In this document: positions 6,569 to 14,386 of the stretch, one piece after another
Layout of the letters: each line of letters starts with the position of its first letter
Numbering within the stretch: the stretch's first letter is position 1
Source of the DNA: Baffinella frigidus
Lineage: Eukaryota > Cryptophyceae > Cryptomonadales > Baffinellaceae
Assembly: GCA_026770585.1 (NCBI GenBank)
Contig: MU646483.1
Location: 610,217 to 624,634 of the forward strand
Direction: 5' to 3'
DNA: 14,418 nt
Position numbers and translations under genes: made by a program
The notes under the pieces: generated by a model
The model's input: only the letters and a program-made list of their open reading frames with translations
Databases searched by the model: none
Told to the model about the DNA's origin: nothing

Positions 6569-6812
6569 ATGGCAGTCATGTTGTTTTCGACCCGTAAAAA
6601 CCGCACTTTCCCATCAAGATTTCTCCTGTACATCTCCCAGTTCAAAGTGCCAGTGAACGAGAACGGCAAATGGTTTGTGAGGTCTCTCTGCGTACATTGC
6701 GGCAGTGTAAGTGTTAATTGTGGTCGCAACTTGTTTCTGGCGTAGGTGGTTCGTCCTAGAGGGCGAGACGTTCTTTCCCCTCACAACCCATCGGGGGGCC
6801 ATTCGGGCCTAG
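6569..6812 (+). CDS. Putative small two-exon gene
   Basis: ATG at 6569-6571 sits in a strong context (AAAACATGG). Exon 1 (6569-6672) encodes a basic, aromatic stretch including RFLLYISQFKVPVNENGK. An intron at 6673-6745 (GTTTGT donor, GGCGTAG acceptor, 73 nt) joins in phase to exon 2 (6746-6812), which encodes WFVLEGETFFPLTTHRGAIR and ends at TAG. The spliced product would be 56 residues with no domain I know. Both exons read like real protein, and the unspliced frame also stops within 58 codons. Exact splice points are uncertain because TGGTTYGT occurs at both junctions. It could instead be the final exons of the acidic-protein gene 115 bases upstream. Confidence 0.35.
6673..6745 (+). other. 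Putative 73-nt intron flanked by TGGTTYGT repeats
   Basis: TGGTTTGT at 6671-6678 and TGGTTCGT at 6747-6754 straddle the proposed boundaries. A second good donor, GTAAGT at 6707-6712, lies inside, so alternative splicing is possible. Short direct repeats at intron edges are known for introns that arose by insertion. Confidence 0.35.
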
Positions 6813-7044
6813 CTTGCCCACCCTGCGTCCTCCCATCTCGACTCCTGTTTCGTGCACGACGTGCTTGTCAGAAACTAATCTGCTAGAGTTAAAGAGTTTC
6901 TTTATCGAATTACAAGTACTGAGCTGGGACTACAGAAAATCCCAAACCTCCAGCCCGTACAGACTACTTCGCGGCGTGACCCCCCTGCCCCGAGTTCTTC
7001 TGAAACAGCGCCTCGAGAGGCGCCGGCTCACGTGAATTGAATAC
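6813..7044 (+). other. Open stretch, gene not established
   Basis: A frame without ATG is open from about 6814 to a TGA at 7033-7035 and reads like protein in places, but it is in a different phase from the upstream exon. It could be 3' untranslated sequence or another exon. A perfect hairpin GCGCCT-CGAG-AGGCGC lies at 7008-7023, just before the tail of the reverse repeat copy. Confidence 0.35.
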
Positions 7045-7442
7045 GCTTTAGGTCCTTTAGGTTTTAAATGCTCCCAACTTGGCCCAACGACACGCCTTTC
7101 CGTAGAAAAGATCTGCATAAAAAGCATTTTTGCTTTCGGATCGCGTTTAGCTCTCCAGTGCAGAGGCTCGTGAAGAGGGGATACTGGGTGGTTCTCTTGG
7201 GGTGTTTGAGTTAGGCCAATGAGGCACAGGCTCGCACACACACCGAACCCAAGTCAGCCTCCTTTGAGGCTCATGGTATCCCGTGGTTCAAGTTCAAGAG
7301 CTTCAATCACGAATACCCCACAAGGTGAAAGGGATTGTGTGGGGGTGTGAGGTGAAATCAGTTAAACACCAAAGATGGCCACCAAAGATGCAAGGAGATG
7401 AATGTGGTATTGTTGGGATTAATGTACGGAAGTCAGCGAAGT
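7045..7442 (-). repeat. Tailed dispersed repeat, copy D (near full length)
   Basis: Read on the minus strand it runs from GACTTCCGTACATT (7421-7434) through GGGATACCATGAGCC and CTCTGCACTGGAGAGC to the tail CCTAAAGGACCTAAAGCG at 7045-7062. Its 5' end extends beyond copy A, and the shared GACTTCC.TACATT with copy E marks a likely true 5' end. At nearly 400 bp it is the most complete copy in the window. Confidence 0.85.
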
Positions 7443-7493
7443 TCAGGGCAATCCAAGCGCCAGAAACAACAACAGAAAATCACTAAGACAAGC

Positions 7494-7830
7494 GTTAACA
7501 TCCACCCACGTTAGCATCCTCCCGCTTCAGTCCACCCGCGTGAGCACCGCAGCAGCGCTCACCCGCATTAGCATTCACGTGTAGCAGCACTCAGGCGCGT
7601 CAAGACCCTTCCCCGTTATCACCAACGCACGTCACACACGTCAGCACCCACGCACGTCAACACCCACGCGCGTCAGTCCCCTAGGTCCCCGCCGATTGGC
7701 CTTCCGGCAAAGTGTGATGGGTTAGCGCAGGGAAAATCGTGTGTGCTCGCCAGCCCTCACGGGTCATTCCCGACGCGTCAGCCCGCACGCGTCAACCATC
7801 ACTGGTCAGTCCCAACGAGCAATGTGTATC
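7494..7830 (+). repeat. Degenerate CACCCACGCACGTCAG minisatellite
   Basis: Loose tandem units of about 16 bp with a core close to CACCCACGCGCGTCAG. The best two are at 7646-7661 and 7662-7677. The array is interrupted at 7678-7750 and fades after 7820. Frames open across it on the plus strand are a by-product of the repeat. Confidence 0.65.
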
Positions 7831-7924
7831 ATGTGTTTTGCATGGGGAGAGCTATCCACCTGCGAAGGGGCCGTGGGGGTTTGCGTGCCTCAGTGCCCAT
7901 GTTGCCGTGTCAGTCCAGGAGGCA

Positions 7925-8062
7925 TCAGCGGAAGAACAGCGGCGCTAGCGGGTCACCCTGCAGCGTTCCGCGGGGCAGAAGGACGCGGAGGGTGTTATCG
8001 AAGGTGGTGGTGTGGTGGCGCAGGGCCAGCGCTTCCGCGCTCGTGATCTGGGAGCTGCACGA
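7925..8062 (-). pseudogene. Reverse-transcriptase fragment of a retroelement
   Basis: On the minus strand the frame ending at the stop 7925-7927 encodes RVLLPRGTLQGDPLAPLFF (QGDP at 7949-7960). This fits the conserved reverse-transcriptase block with consensus RGxxQGDPLSPxLF, which precedes the catalytic YxDD motif. Upstream, residues such as TTTFDNTL fit the short strand region before that block. The open part is only about 45 codons: no YxDD follows, and the frame ends at TGA just after the motif. It is therefore a truncated, dead piece, most likely of a non-LTR (LINE-like) element, although a group II-type or LTR element cannot be excluded from so short a match. Its upstream edge abuts the tail of the reverse repeat copy E. 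Confidence 0.65.
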
Positions 8063-8087
8063 GGAACAAGGAGGATCGCGGCAGGCG

Positions 8088-8418
8088 TCCTTTATGTCCT
8101 TTAGGTTCTTTTAACTCCCAACATAGGCGGACACCGGAACGTATCCTGCAGAAAGGCCGTGCTTCCTTTCGGATCACATCAGGCCCCCCGTTGCAGAAGG
8201 ATCGCGGCAGAAACCGGCTAAAGGGTATCCTCATCGGGCGTTTGAGTTAGACCAAAGAGGTACAGGCTCGCACACACACTCAGGATAACGCAAGTCGGCT
8301 GAAGGCCCATATGGTATCCCATCGTTAGGCTCACAGGAGCTCCAACCACGGATACCTCAGATGTCAAACCAAACAAATGTAGAGGTTTCCCCCAATGTAT
8401 GGAAGTCAGCAGAGATAA
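8088..8418 (-). repeat. Tailed dispersed repeat, copy E (subtype 2 tail)
   Basis: Read on the minus strand it starts at GACTTCCATACATTGGGGG (8393-8411), passes GGGATACCATATGGGCC and ends with GGTGTCCGCCTATGTTGGGA and AACCTAAAGGACATAAAGG at 8091-8110. The middle is diverged or rearranged. AGGATCGCGGCAG occurs both inside it (8197-8209) and just beyond its tail (8073-8085). It lies about 180 bases upstream of the MYND gene start, so it may overlap that gene's promoter. Confidence 0.8.
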
Positions 8419-9810
<1,392 letters not shown>

Positions 9811-10075
9811 TAGCCGAAAAGTTCGGAACTGCAACAGCGTCTTGAGGGGGCCTAGTTGGCGAATGAGGGAAAGGGGGCGAGCGAGCGAGCGAGCGAGCGA
9901 CGATTTGGCGTGGTGTGTGGCAGGCAGGCAGGGCCATTGCTCGCTGATACATGCACGAATGCACTCCGAATTCGACGAGGTTCCAATTGAAGCCGGAACC
10001 CCTTTCCCCCGATCGGAAGATGTACATGTAATGTACTGAGTCCAAGCAGGACAACCTCCTAGGGTTCTCTTCCAC
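9811..10075. other. 3' flank of the MYND gene with microsatellites
   Basis: Probably 3' untranslated sequence and spacer. It contains GCGA repeated six times at 9877-9900 and GGCA repeated about three times near 9920. No AATAAA signal is seen. A minus-strand frame from about 10035 downward is open but shows no domain. Confidence 0.5.
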
Positions 10076-10346
10076 CTCACGATTGCTTGGGCACCTCCCC
10101 GTACAGGGGTACCTCGCTCAGAAGAAACTGCCACCCCCCCAGGAACCTACGGTAGGCCTATGCCTACAGCCCTACGGTGGTCCTAGGATGGGGGCAGTTT
10201 CTTGTGAGCGAGGCACCCCTGTAGGGCTTAGGCACCCTGGAGTGCTCACGATTGCTTGGGGACCTCCCCGCAGGGTTTGTAGGCTTTGGGCACCTCCTCC
10301 CCTAAGGGGTTGGGGACCTCGGAGTGCCCTAGGGGTTTCTCCCACC
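10076..10346 (-). repeat. Two extra copies of a minus-strand gene end
   Basis: Minus-strand text at 10246-10326 reads HSEVPNPLGEEVPKAY and then GEVPKQS and stop. 10077-10103 reads YGEVPKQS and stop. Both resemble the true 3' end upstream (HTEVPKPFGEEAPKPY and REVPK). The segments 10076-10101 and 10245-10270 are direct repeats with one mismatch in 26. After the stop, both 10347 and 10077 continue with GAGGTGG and a related flank reaching CCTAGG. The copies are out of frame with one another, so they are duplicated pieces, not one long protein. Confidence 0.6.
10098..10226. repeat. Foldback element 4 between the duplicated gene ends
   Basis: Arms of about 60 bases: 10103-10125 (TACAGGGGTACCTCGCTCAGAAG) pairs with 10199-10222 with two mismatches, and complementarity continues inward through AGAAACTGCC and CCTA.GGT. 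The centre near 10157-10170 is rich in CCTAC/GTAGG. It starts inside the last duplicated gene-end copy and is bracketed by the 26-base direct repeats noted above. Confidence 0.7.
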
Positions 10347-10685
10347 TCACAATTCCTCATCCATCTCTCCGTAGTTACGTTTGGGCACCTCCCTGTAGGG
10401 TTTGGGCGCCTCCTCCCCGAATGGCTTGGGGACCTCGGTGTGGTGCCGGATGTAGACCAGCCCATGGTCAGAGTCCTCCTCTGCGATGCCCAACCCCACC
10501 TCACGCGTTAGCTTCTGCTCGCGCAAGTGTGTGTACACATAAGTCCCTGACCATCTCAGAGTCCGGCCCGAATCCTCTTAGGCCAAACCCAACCACTCCG
10601 CACGTGTTTGGCGCTCAGGCTCAGACACAGCCTCGTATGCAGGGGATGTCAGTGCTCGTGAGAAACGCGTGGCCTCTCGGTCGTA
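10347..10685 (-). CDS. 3' part of an unrecognised minus-strand gene
   Basis: On the minus strand one frame runs from 10685 to the stop at 10347-10349, broken only by one TAA at 10578-10580. The text is strongly protein-like: YDREATRFSRALTSPAYEAV before the stop, and LTREVGLGIAEEDSDHGLVY, RHHTEVPKPFGEEAPKPY and NYGEMDEEL after it. A 42-nt intron (10588-10547, GTTTGG to GGTCAG) would remove the TAA in phase and leave 98 residues. An acceptor-like TCCCCAG just upstream of 10685 suggests this is the start of an exon of a larger gene whose 5' part I cannot find. The C-terminal region is rich in E, V, P and K. No family recognised; it may equally be a pseudogene carrying a nonsense codon. Confidence 0.45.
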
Positions 10686-10757
10686 CTGGGGACCCGCCCC
10701 CCCCACCCCCCGTGCTCGCGCAAAGCCGGTGATGTTTCTGCGATTTCATCTGGACGA

Positions 10758-10884
10758 CTATTTGAGTCAAATACGATTTCGGGATCTCCGAACCGATTTG
10801 CAACGAAAATTACTACACGGACGTGACTGGATAAAGTTCGGTGTGTGGTAATTTTCGTTGCCAGATCGTGTGTGAGTCAAATAC
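10758..10884. repeat. Foldback element 5 with 11-bp flanking direct repeats
   Basis: 10801-10818 (CAACGAAAATTACTACAC) pairs with 10843-10860 with one mismatch, around a 24-base loop. Outer arms 10758-10777 and 10865-10884 pair in 16 of 20 positions. GAGTCAAATAC occurs in the same direction at 10765-10775 and 10874-10884 and could be a target-site duplication, although it is itself part of a palindrome. The motif CTATTTGAGTCA also closes foldback element 2 at 1718-1828. Confidence 0.65.
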
Positions 10885-10933
10885 TCGCCGCGATTAGATT
10901 GGCATTTGGCAGAGGAGAGACCCCTGTCCTAGC

Positions 10934-11081
10934 TCGGATAGCGAGGGGGCAAATGGATCGGGTACGCATTACATTCAGTGCCCATGTGGCCACTGAATCC
11001 CCCACACGTTGGACACGACCCGTACCAATTTTTGAATTCGTGCCCGAATTTAAAAGATCCGTTTCCCCCCTCGCTATCCGA
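10934..11081. repeat. Foldback element 6
   Basis: TCGGATAGCGAGGGGG at 10934-10949 pairs with CCCCCCTCGCTATCCGA at 11065-11081. The arms extend to GGATC/GATCC at 10955 and 11056. The centre has a perfect 8-bp stem ATTCAGTG/CACTGAAT at 10973-10998 with a 10-base loop. No coding frame of note. Confidence 0.7.
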
Positions 11082-11090
11082 CCAAGGTTA

Positions 11091-11149
11091 GGTCCTGCTC
11101 AGACACAGCCTCGGTGGGGGTGCATACTTGGCGGCCGTATCGGTAGCAA
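11091..11149 (+). repeat. Dispersed repeat, direct mate of 5608-5666
   Basis: Same start, AGGTCCTGCTCAGACACAG, and the same GGCGGCCGT end region as the copy at 5608. It begins ten bases after foldback element 6. Confidence 0.8.
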
Positions 11150-11159
11150 CAACGCTATA

Positions 11160-11270
11160 TCTCTAGGGTGTGTAGGGTGTGGGGTTCGGGGTTTGGAGTT
11201 TGGGGCTTGGTGTTTGCGGTTTGGGGTGTAGGCTTTGGAGGGTTGAGGGTTGGGGTGTGGGTATGCCTTT
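11160..11270 (+). repeat. Short decayed TTTGGGG/TTTAGGG array
   Basis: About fourteen heptamer-like units, mostly GGGGTTT variants such as GGGGTTTGGAGTTTGG, in plus orientation. It is more decayed than the arrays at 344 and 12240. Frames open on both strands here are repeat artefacts. Confidence 0.8.
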
Positions 11271-11605
11271 TTCTCCCCAGGCGTCCGATTCTTCATTCCC
11301 GAGACCATCGCTCTCAACTTGCCCCTGCAGGGAGGAAAGCGCATTTATTTATCAATTATCGGAGGAACGAATGTGGACCACTTAAGGGGGTATGTTGCCA
11401 GGACCACTTAAGGGGTGCCTGAGCCGATTAGCCAACCCAGGATTACTATGCATCGAACCAAGATTGCCACCATGCCACTCGGTGGACTTCGAAGGTTCCG
11501 ACTGCGATAGATTTAGCGTAACACGTGACAAAATTTGCACCAGATAAGGCCTGTAAGCTAACAGCGTCGGGGAAGTTGACTTTTGTTGAAAGGTCAGTAG
11601 TCCAC
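11271..11605. other. Spacer with GACCACTTAAGGGG motifs
   Basis: GACCACTTAAGGGG occurs at 11376-11389 and 11402-11415, again at 12768-12780, and in reverse with one change at 12681-12694. On the minus strand a good acceptor-like tract (TTTCCTCCCTGCAG, ending near 11324) is followed by a short protein-like frame, but it runs into the heptamer array, so I do not call an exon. No other gene is seen. Confidence 0.4.
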
Positions 11606-11623
11606 CGTGTGGTATCTTGTAAC

Positions 11624-11749
11624 ATCTCATCTCCGGAAACGATATAAAGATACTTTTTCTAAAGTGGCCCCAAACTCGCCAAAAGTGGCTTGTGTTCAAG
11701 GGAGAAGCTTTAGAAAGCAGTATTTCAATATCGATTCCGGAGATAAGAT
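11624..11749. repeat. Foldback element 7
   Basis: 11624-11664 (starting ATCTCATCTCCGGAA) pairs with 11709-11749 (ending TTCCGGAGATAAGAT) with about seven mismatches. Weaker pairing (GTGGTA with TACCAC) extends outward. It lies directly beside the dispersed repeat at 11764. Confidence 0.65.
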
Positions 11750-11763
11750 CAGGACCTACCACT

Positions 11764-11960
11764 GCCAGCCAACCCCCCGACACAATCACGATGCTCGTAC
11801 TAGACTGTCACATTTCACCGCTAGCCACGATTTTTGGCTAAAGCCAACCCCCCTTGAAACTGTCCACTTTAGAATCCAAAACGCCCCAGGGGCGTCCATT
11901 TTACCACACCTATCTCCCGTTTTTTTCAAAGTTGACTAATGCAAAATCTTCTGGCTGACA
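11764..11960 (-). repeat. Dispersed repeat Y, inverted mate of 1851-2010
   Basis: See the mate for the 59-base identical core at 11845-11903. This copy is the longer of the two, with about 30 extra bases near its left end on the plus strand. Its right end, GTTGACTAATGCAAAATCTTC at about 11932-11952, resembles 5854-5873. Confidence 0.8.
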
Positions 11961-12040
11961 GCACATTTTGGCGTTGTTTGATATCGTTTTCGTGGCCAAC
12001 AGATGCGAAGACCGCTCTCGGAAAATAAATTCAAAATATA

Positions 12041-12119
12041 TTCAAATAGGCGTGCAGGATTGGGGCATGAAAATTCGAAATTCAAGTAAGCGTGCAGGAT
12101 CGGGGCATGAAAGATCGAA
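12041..12119 (+). repeat. 40-bp tandem duplication
   Basis: 12041-12079 and 12081-12119 match at 34 of 39 positions. Both contain GCGTGCAGGAT.GGGGCATGA. No gene is seen between 11961 and 12160. Confidence 0.85.
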
Positions 12120-12164
12120 CCTCGGGATCGTGTTCCTGGACAGAGGTGACTGACTCCGAGACCT

Positions 12165-12605
12165 GGGTTCGGGGTTAGGGGTCAGGGTCTAGGTGGAGCC
12201 TGGTAGGGCCATTCAGGCGAGTGTGGGCGGGGATGAAGTGCGGTTGCAGGGGTTTAGAGTTTAGGGTTTAGGGTTTCGGGGTTTGGGTTCAGGGTTCAGG
12301 GTTTAGGGTTTAGGGTTTGGGGTTTAAGGTTTGGGGGTTAGGGTTTAGGGTTTAGAGGGTTTAGGGTTTAGGGCTTCGGGTTTCGGGTTTCGGGTTTAGG
12401 GTTTAGTGTTAAGTGTTGAGTGTTGAGTGTTTAGGGTTTCAGGTTTCAGGTTTAGGGTCTAGGGTTTAGGGTTTAGGGTTTAGGGTTTAGGGTTTAGGGT
12501 TTAGGGTTCAGGGTTTTAGGATTTAGGGTTTAAGTTGAGGGTTTGGGGATTAGGGTTTGGGGTTTAGGTTTTAGGGTTTAGGGTTTAAGTTTAGGTTTTA
12601 GGGTT
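12165..12605 (+). repeat. TTTAGGG telomere-like array, best preserved
   Basis: Heptamer units in plus orientation. The cleanest run, about six consecutive perfect TTTAGGG units, is at 12461-12508. Elsewhere there are variants TTTCGGG, TTGAGTG and TTCAGGG, again in small clusters. The first 80 bases are only loosely related. Orientation matches the array at 344-982. Confidence 0.9.
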
Positions 12606-13195
12606 AAGGGGGGCGCACCGGAGTGTCCGAGGGTTCCGGAGATGAAGACACGATCTGCAATGTGACGCCGAAAGTTAATTTCCCCTAAGTGGCCAGTAGG
12701 CTCATAAGCCCTACAGTAGGGCCCTACGACCTGCCTAGGACCTCTTGGGGATCGAATTCGACCTCCTGACCACTTAAGGGATAAGCCCCTGGCCATCCAC
12801 TTTTGGGGGGGTTAGCCAAGCAAACGGAGACACGCCCGGACGCAGAGTGAGAGCGTTGCGGTTCGTTATCCCATCTTTATCGAGGGCGATCACGTCGGAG
12901 TTCCCCGCTCTAACCAGATGATCCTCTGGCGGACGCGTTGCGTTACCTCCAATGTAATTTCGGAACACGCCAGATTCTGTCCCGCTATCTTAGGCTTCCG
13001 ACGCGGAAGGTAAGGGTATATATATGCTATCTTAGGCATTAAATGATGCTATCTTGCGCCCTTTCATGTGGATATATTCTGGTATGTTCCGAGATGAAAT
13101 TGCCACCGGTCAGATATAGCCGCATGAACGATGTTGGATTCCTAGCTCTGGCCCACACGATTTGGTCTCGTCAATTCCCCGGGGGTTGGGTGCAA
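12606..13195. other. No clear gene; short repeats
   Basis: A minus-strand frame from about 12990 down to the stop near 12774 is open for about 69 codons and reads moderately like protein (for example VIALDKDGITNRNALTLRPG), but its only start would be a GTG and I know no match. GCTATCTTAGGC occurs at 12984-12995 and 13026-13037, with a variant at 13048-13059. TATATATA lies at 13017-13024. A small stem GCCCTAC/GTAGGGC lies near 12707-12722. Confidence 0.4.
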
Positions 13196-13198
13196 ACG

Positions 13199-13248
13199 CG
13201 TCAACGTTTGGAGTGAAAACGGTGTAAATCCGTCAACGTTTGTAGTGA
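13199..13248 (+). repeat. CGTCAACGTTTG direct repeat
   Basis: 13199-13216 and 13231-13248 share 17 of 18 bases (CGTCAACGTTTG.AGTGA). The linker GGTGTAAATCCGTCAAC at 13221-13237 is found as an exact reverse complement at 13862-13878. Confidence 0.8.
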
Positions 13249-13375
13249 GCCAGACAGAGCTAGGATTCCGTTTAAACCTCAACCCGCTTCCTCCGCAACC
13301 CCCGCCGCCTCATCCCTGACTGATCTAAACTCCACCCCCCAACCCCTCAACACTCAACCAGCCTTCAGGTCCTCA

Positions 13376-13520
13376 CCGTTTCAAATGCACCCAACATAGC
13401 CCAACGACACGCCTTTCCGTAGAAGGGATCTGCAGAGCAAGCATTTTTGCTTTCGGATCGCATTGAGCTCTCCAGAGCGGAGGCTCGTGAAGAGGGGATA
13501 CAGGGTGGTTCTCTTGGGGT
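13376..13520 (-). repeat. Tailed dispersed repeat, copy F (tail and 5' part missing)
   Basis: Read on the minus strand it covers CACCCCAAGAGAACCACCC through GCTATGTTGGGTGCATTTGAAAC. It stops before the CCTAAAGGA tail and begins only at the middle of the element. Loss of the tail makes it the oldest-looking or most rearranged copy here. Confidence 0.8.
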
Positions 13521-13543
13521 GTGCACCTCCAAGTCGGCGCGTC

Positions 13544-13579
13544 GTCGCGTCAGGAAGTCTTCCCCCTGTCCACCGCGCC
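13544..13579 (-). repeat. 36-bp repeat, direct mate at 13746-13781
   Basis: 31 of 36 bases match. On the minus strand both copies read RGGQGEDFL followed by T/A and R. Four of the five base differences fall at silent third positions in that frame, and the fifth changes T to A. That is a hint of former coding sequence, but the match is short. Confidence 0.6.
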
Positions 13580-13745
13580 AACAAACGTCTTCAGAACCCC
13601 CCACGTGTCCCACACGAGAATGCTAGAGGGGCCTATTCAAAACCGATGTGATTTTAAAAGTGGGCGTTTGTGTGGTGACTTTCGTTCATTGGTCACGTAA
13701 CTCTGCGGAATTAGCACAGTCACGAGGTTGGAATACCCTATCCTG

Positions 13746-13781
13746 GTCGCGCCAGGAAATCTTCGCCCTGTCCCCCACGCC
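13746..13781 (-). repeat. Second copy of the 36-bp repeat
   Basis: It lies 15 bases before the inverted 39-bp repeat at 13796. The minus-strand frame ends at a TAG 4-5 codons after the shared stretch, so this copy is not part of a longer open gene. Confidence 0.6.
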
Positions 13782-13795
13782 CACTTGTTCAGTCG

Positions 13796-13834
13796 CCTAG
13801 CTCTGTCTCAGTCTATTTGGGCCCACCAATGTGG
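13796..13834 (-). repeat. Dispersed 39-bp repeat, inverted mate of 1149-1187
   Basis: Matches the reverse complement of 1149-1187 at 35 of 39 positions. It is followed at 13884 by the CCCAGCATGTCAACT motif that forms the tandem repeat at 1519-1590, so pieces of the left-hand region recur here together. Confidence 0.75.
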
Positions 13835-13977
13835 AATTCCCAGGCGGTTTTCCGCTCCTAAGTTGACGGATTTACACCGCAGACCCAGCATGTCAACTGA
13901 AAAATAGTCTGCGCCAGAACCACGTCCAGCAACAGACACGAAAAAAACACGCCAATAACCGCGAAGTTGTCACGTCG

Positions 13978-14112
13978 ACCAAAGTTGCCACACCAAAACC
14001 AAAGTTGCCACATCAAACCAAAGTTGCCACATCAAAACCAAAGTTGCCACATCGAACCAAAGTTGCCACATCGAACCAAAGTTGCCACTTCCAACCAAAG
14101 GTGGCACCTGGG
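13978..14112 (+). repeat. ACCAAAGTTGCCACATC minisatellite, seven units
   Basis: Units of 19 or 20 bp start at 13978, 13998, 14017, 14037, 14056, 14075 and 14094. The core ACCAAAGTTGCCACATC is nearly exact in the first five, and the last two are diverged. The alternation of 19 and 20 bp breaks any reading frame, so the minus-strand frame over it is not a gene. Confidence 0.9.
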
Positions 14113-14231
14113 GTGGTAGCAGGTGGAGTTAGAATCCATCGGAAAAATGCTCGTATGAGTGGCCGACACGGGGTACAGTAAGTGGCACTGACGCTGATTG
14201 TTTGGCAATAAATTATGCATCTCTCTGGCAC

Positions 14232-14304
14232 CTGGGTGGGCAAGTCGAACTCCTCCCCCATAGCCTTCCTGAACTCCTGCGTCTCCTTGTCTATCCCCTC
14301 AAAC
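14232..14304 (-). other. Possible internal exon of a minus-strand gene
   Basis: The minus strand reads FEGIDKETQEFRKAMGEEFD followed by LPTQ, a well-formed amphipathic, charged helix. An acceptor-like TGGCAG|G lies just upstream (14305-14310) and a donor CAG|GTGCCA just downstream (14229-14234), so a 73-nt exon is possible. The frame stays open beyond both splice sites for some distance. No start or neighbouring exon can be found because the window ends. Family not recognised. Confidence 0.3.
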
Positions 14305-14386
14305 CTGCCACGCCAGATTTGAGGTGGGGGTTAATGTTTTCAAGTCTCAGATATCTGGGACCGCACCCGTCGTTGTCTTCTCGGGC

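Noticed and set aside
7739-8114. Three overlapping plus-strand frames over the minisatellite and reverse-transcriptase remnant
   Set aside because: All are shadows of the repeat and of the minus-strand fragment.
10083-10732. Plus-strand proline-rich frames
   Set aside because: They are antisense to the EVPK-rich minus-strand coding region and its duplicated ends.
13978-14112. CRISPR-like array of regularly spaced repeats
   Set aside because: Units are contiguous with no unique spacers, and the host is eukaryotic. It is a minisatellite.
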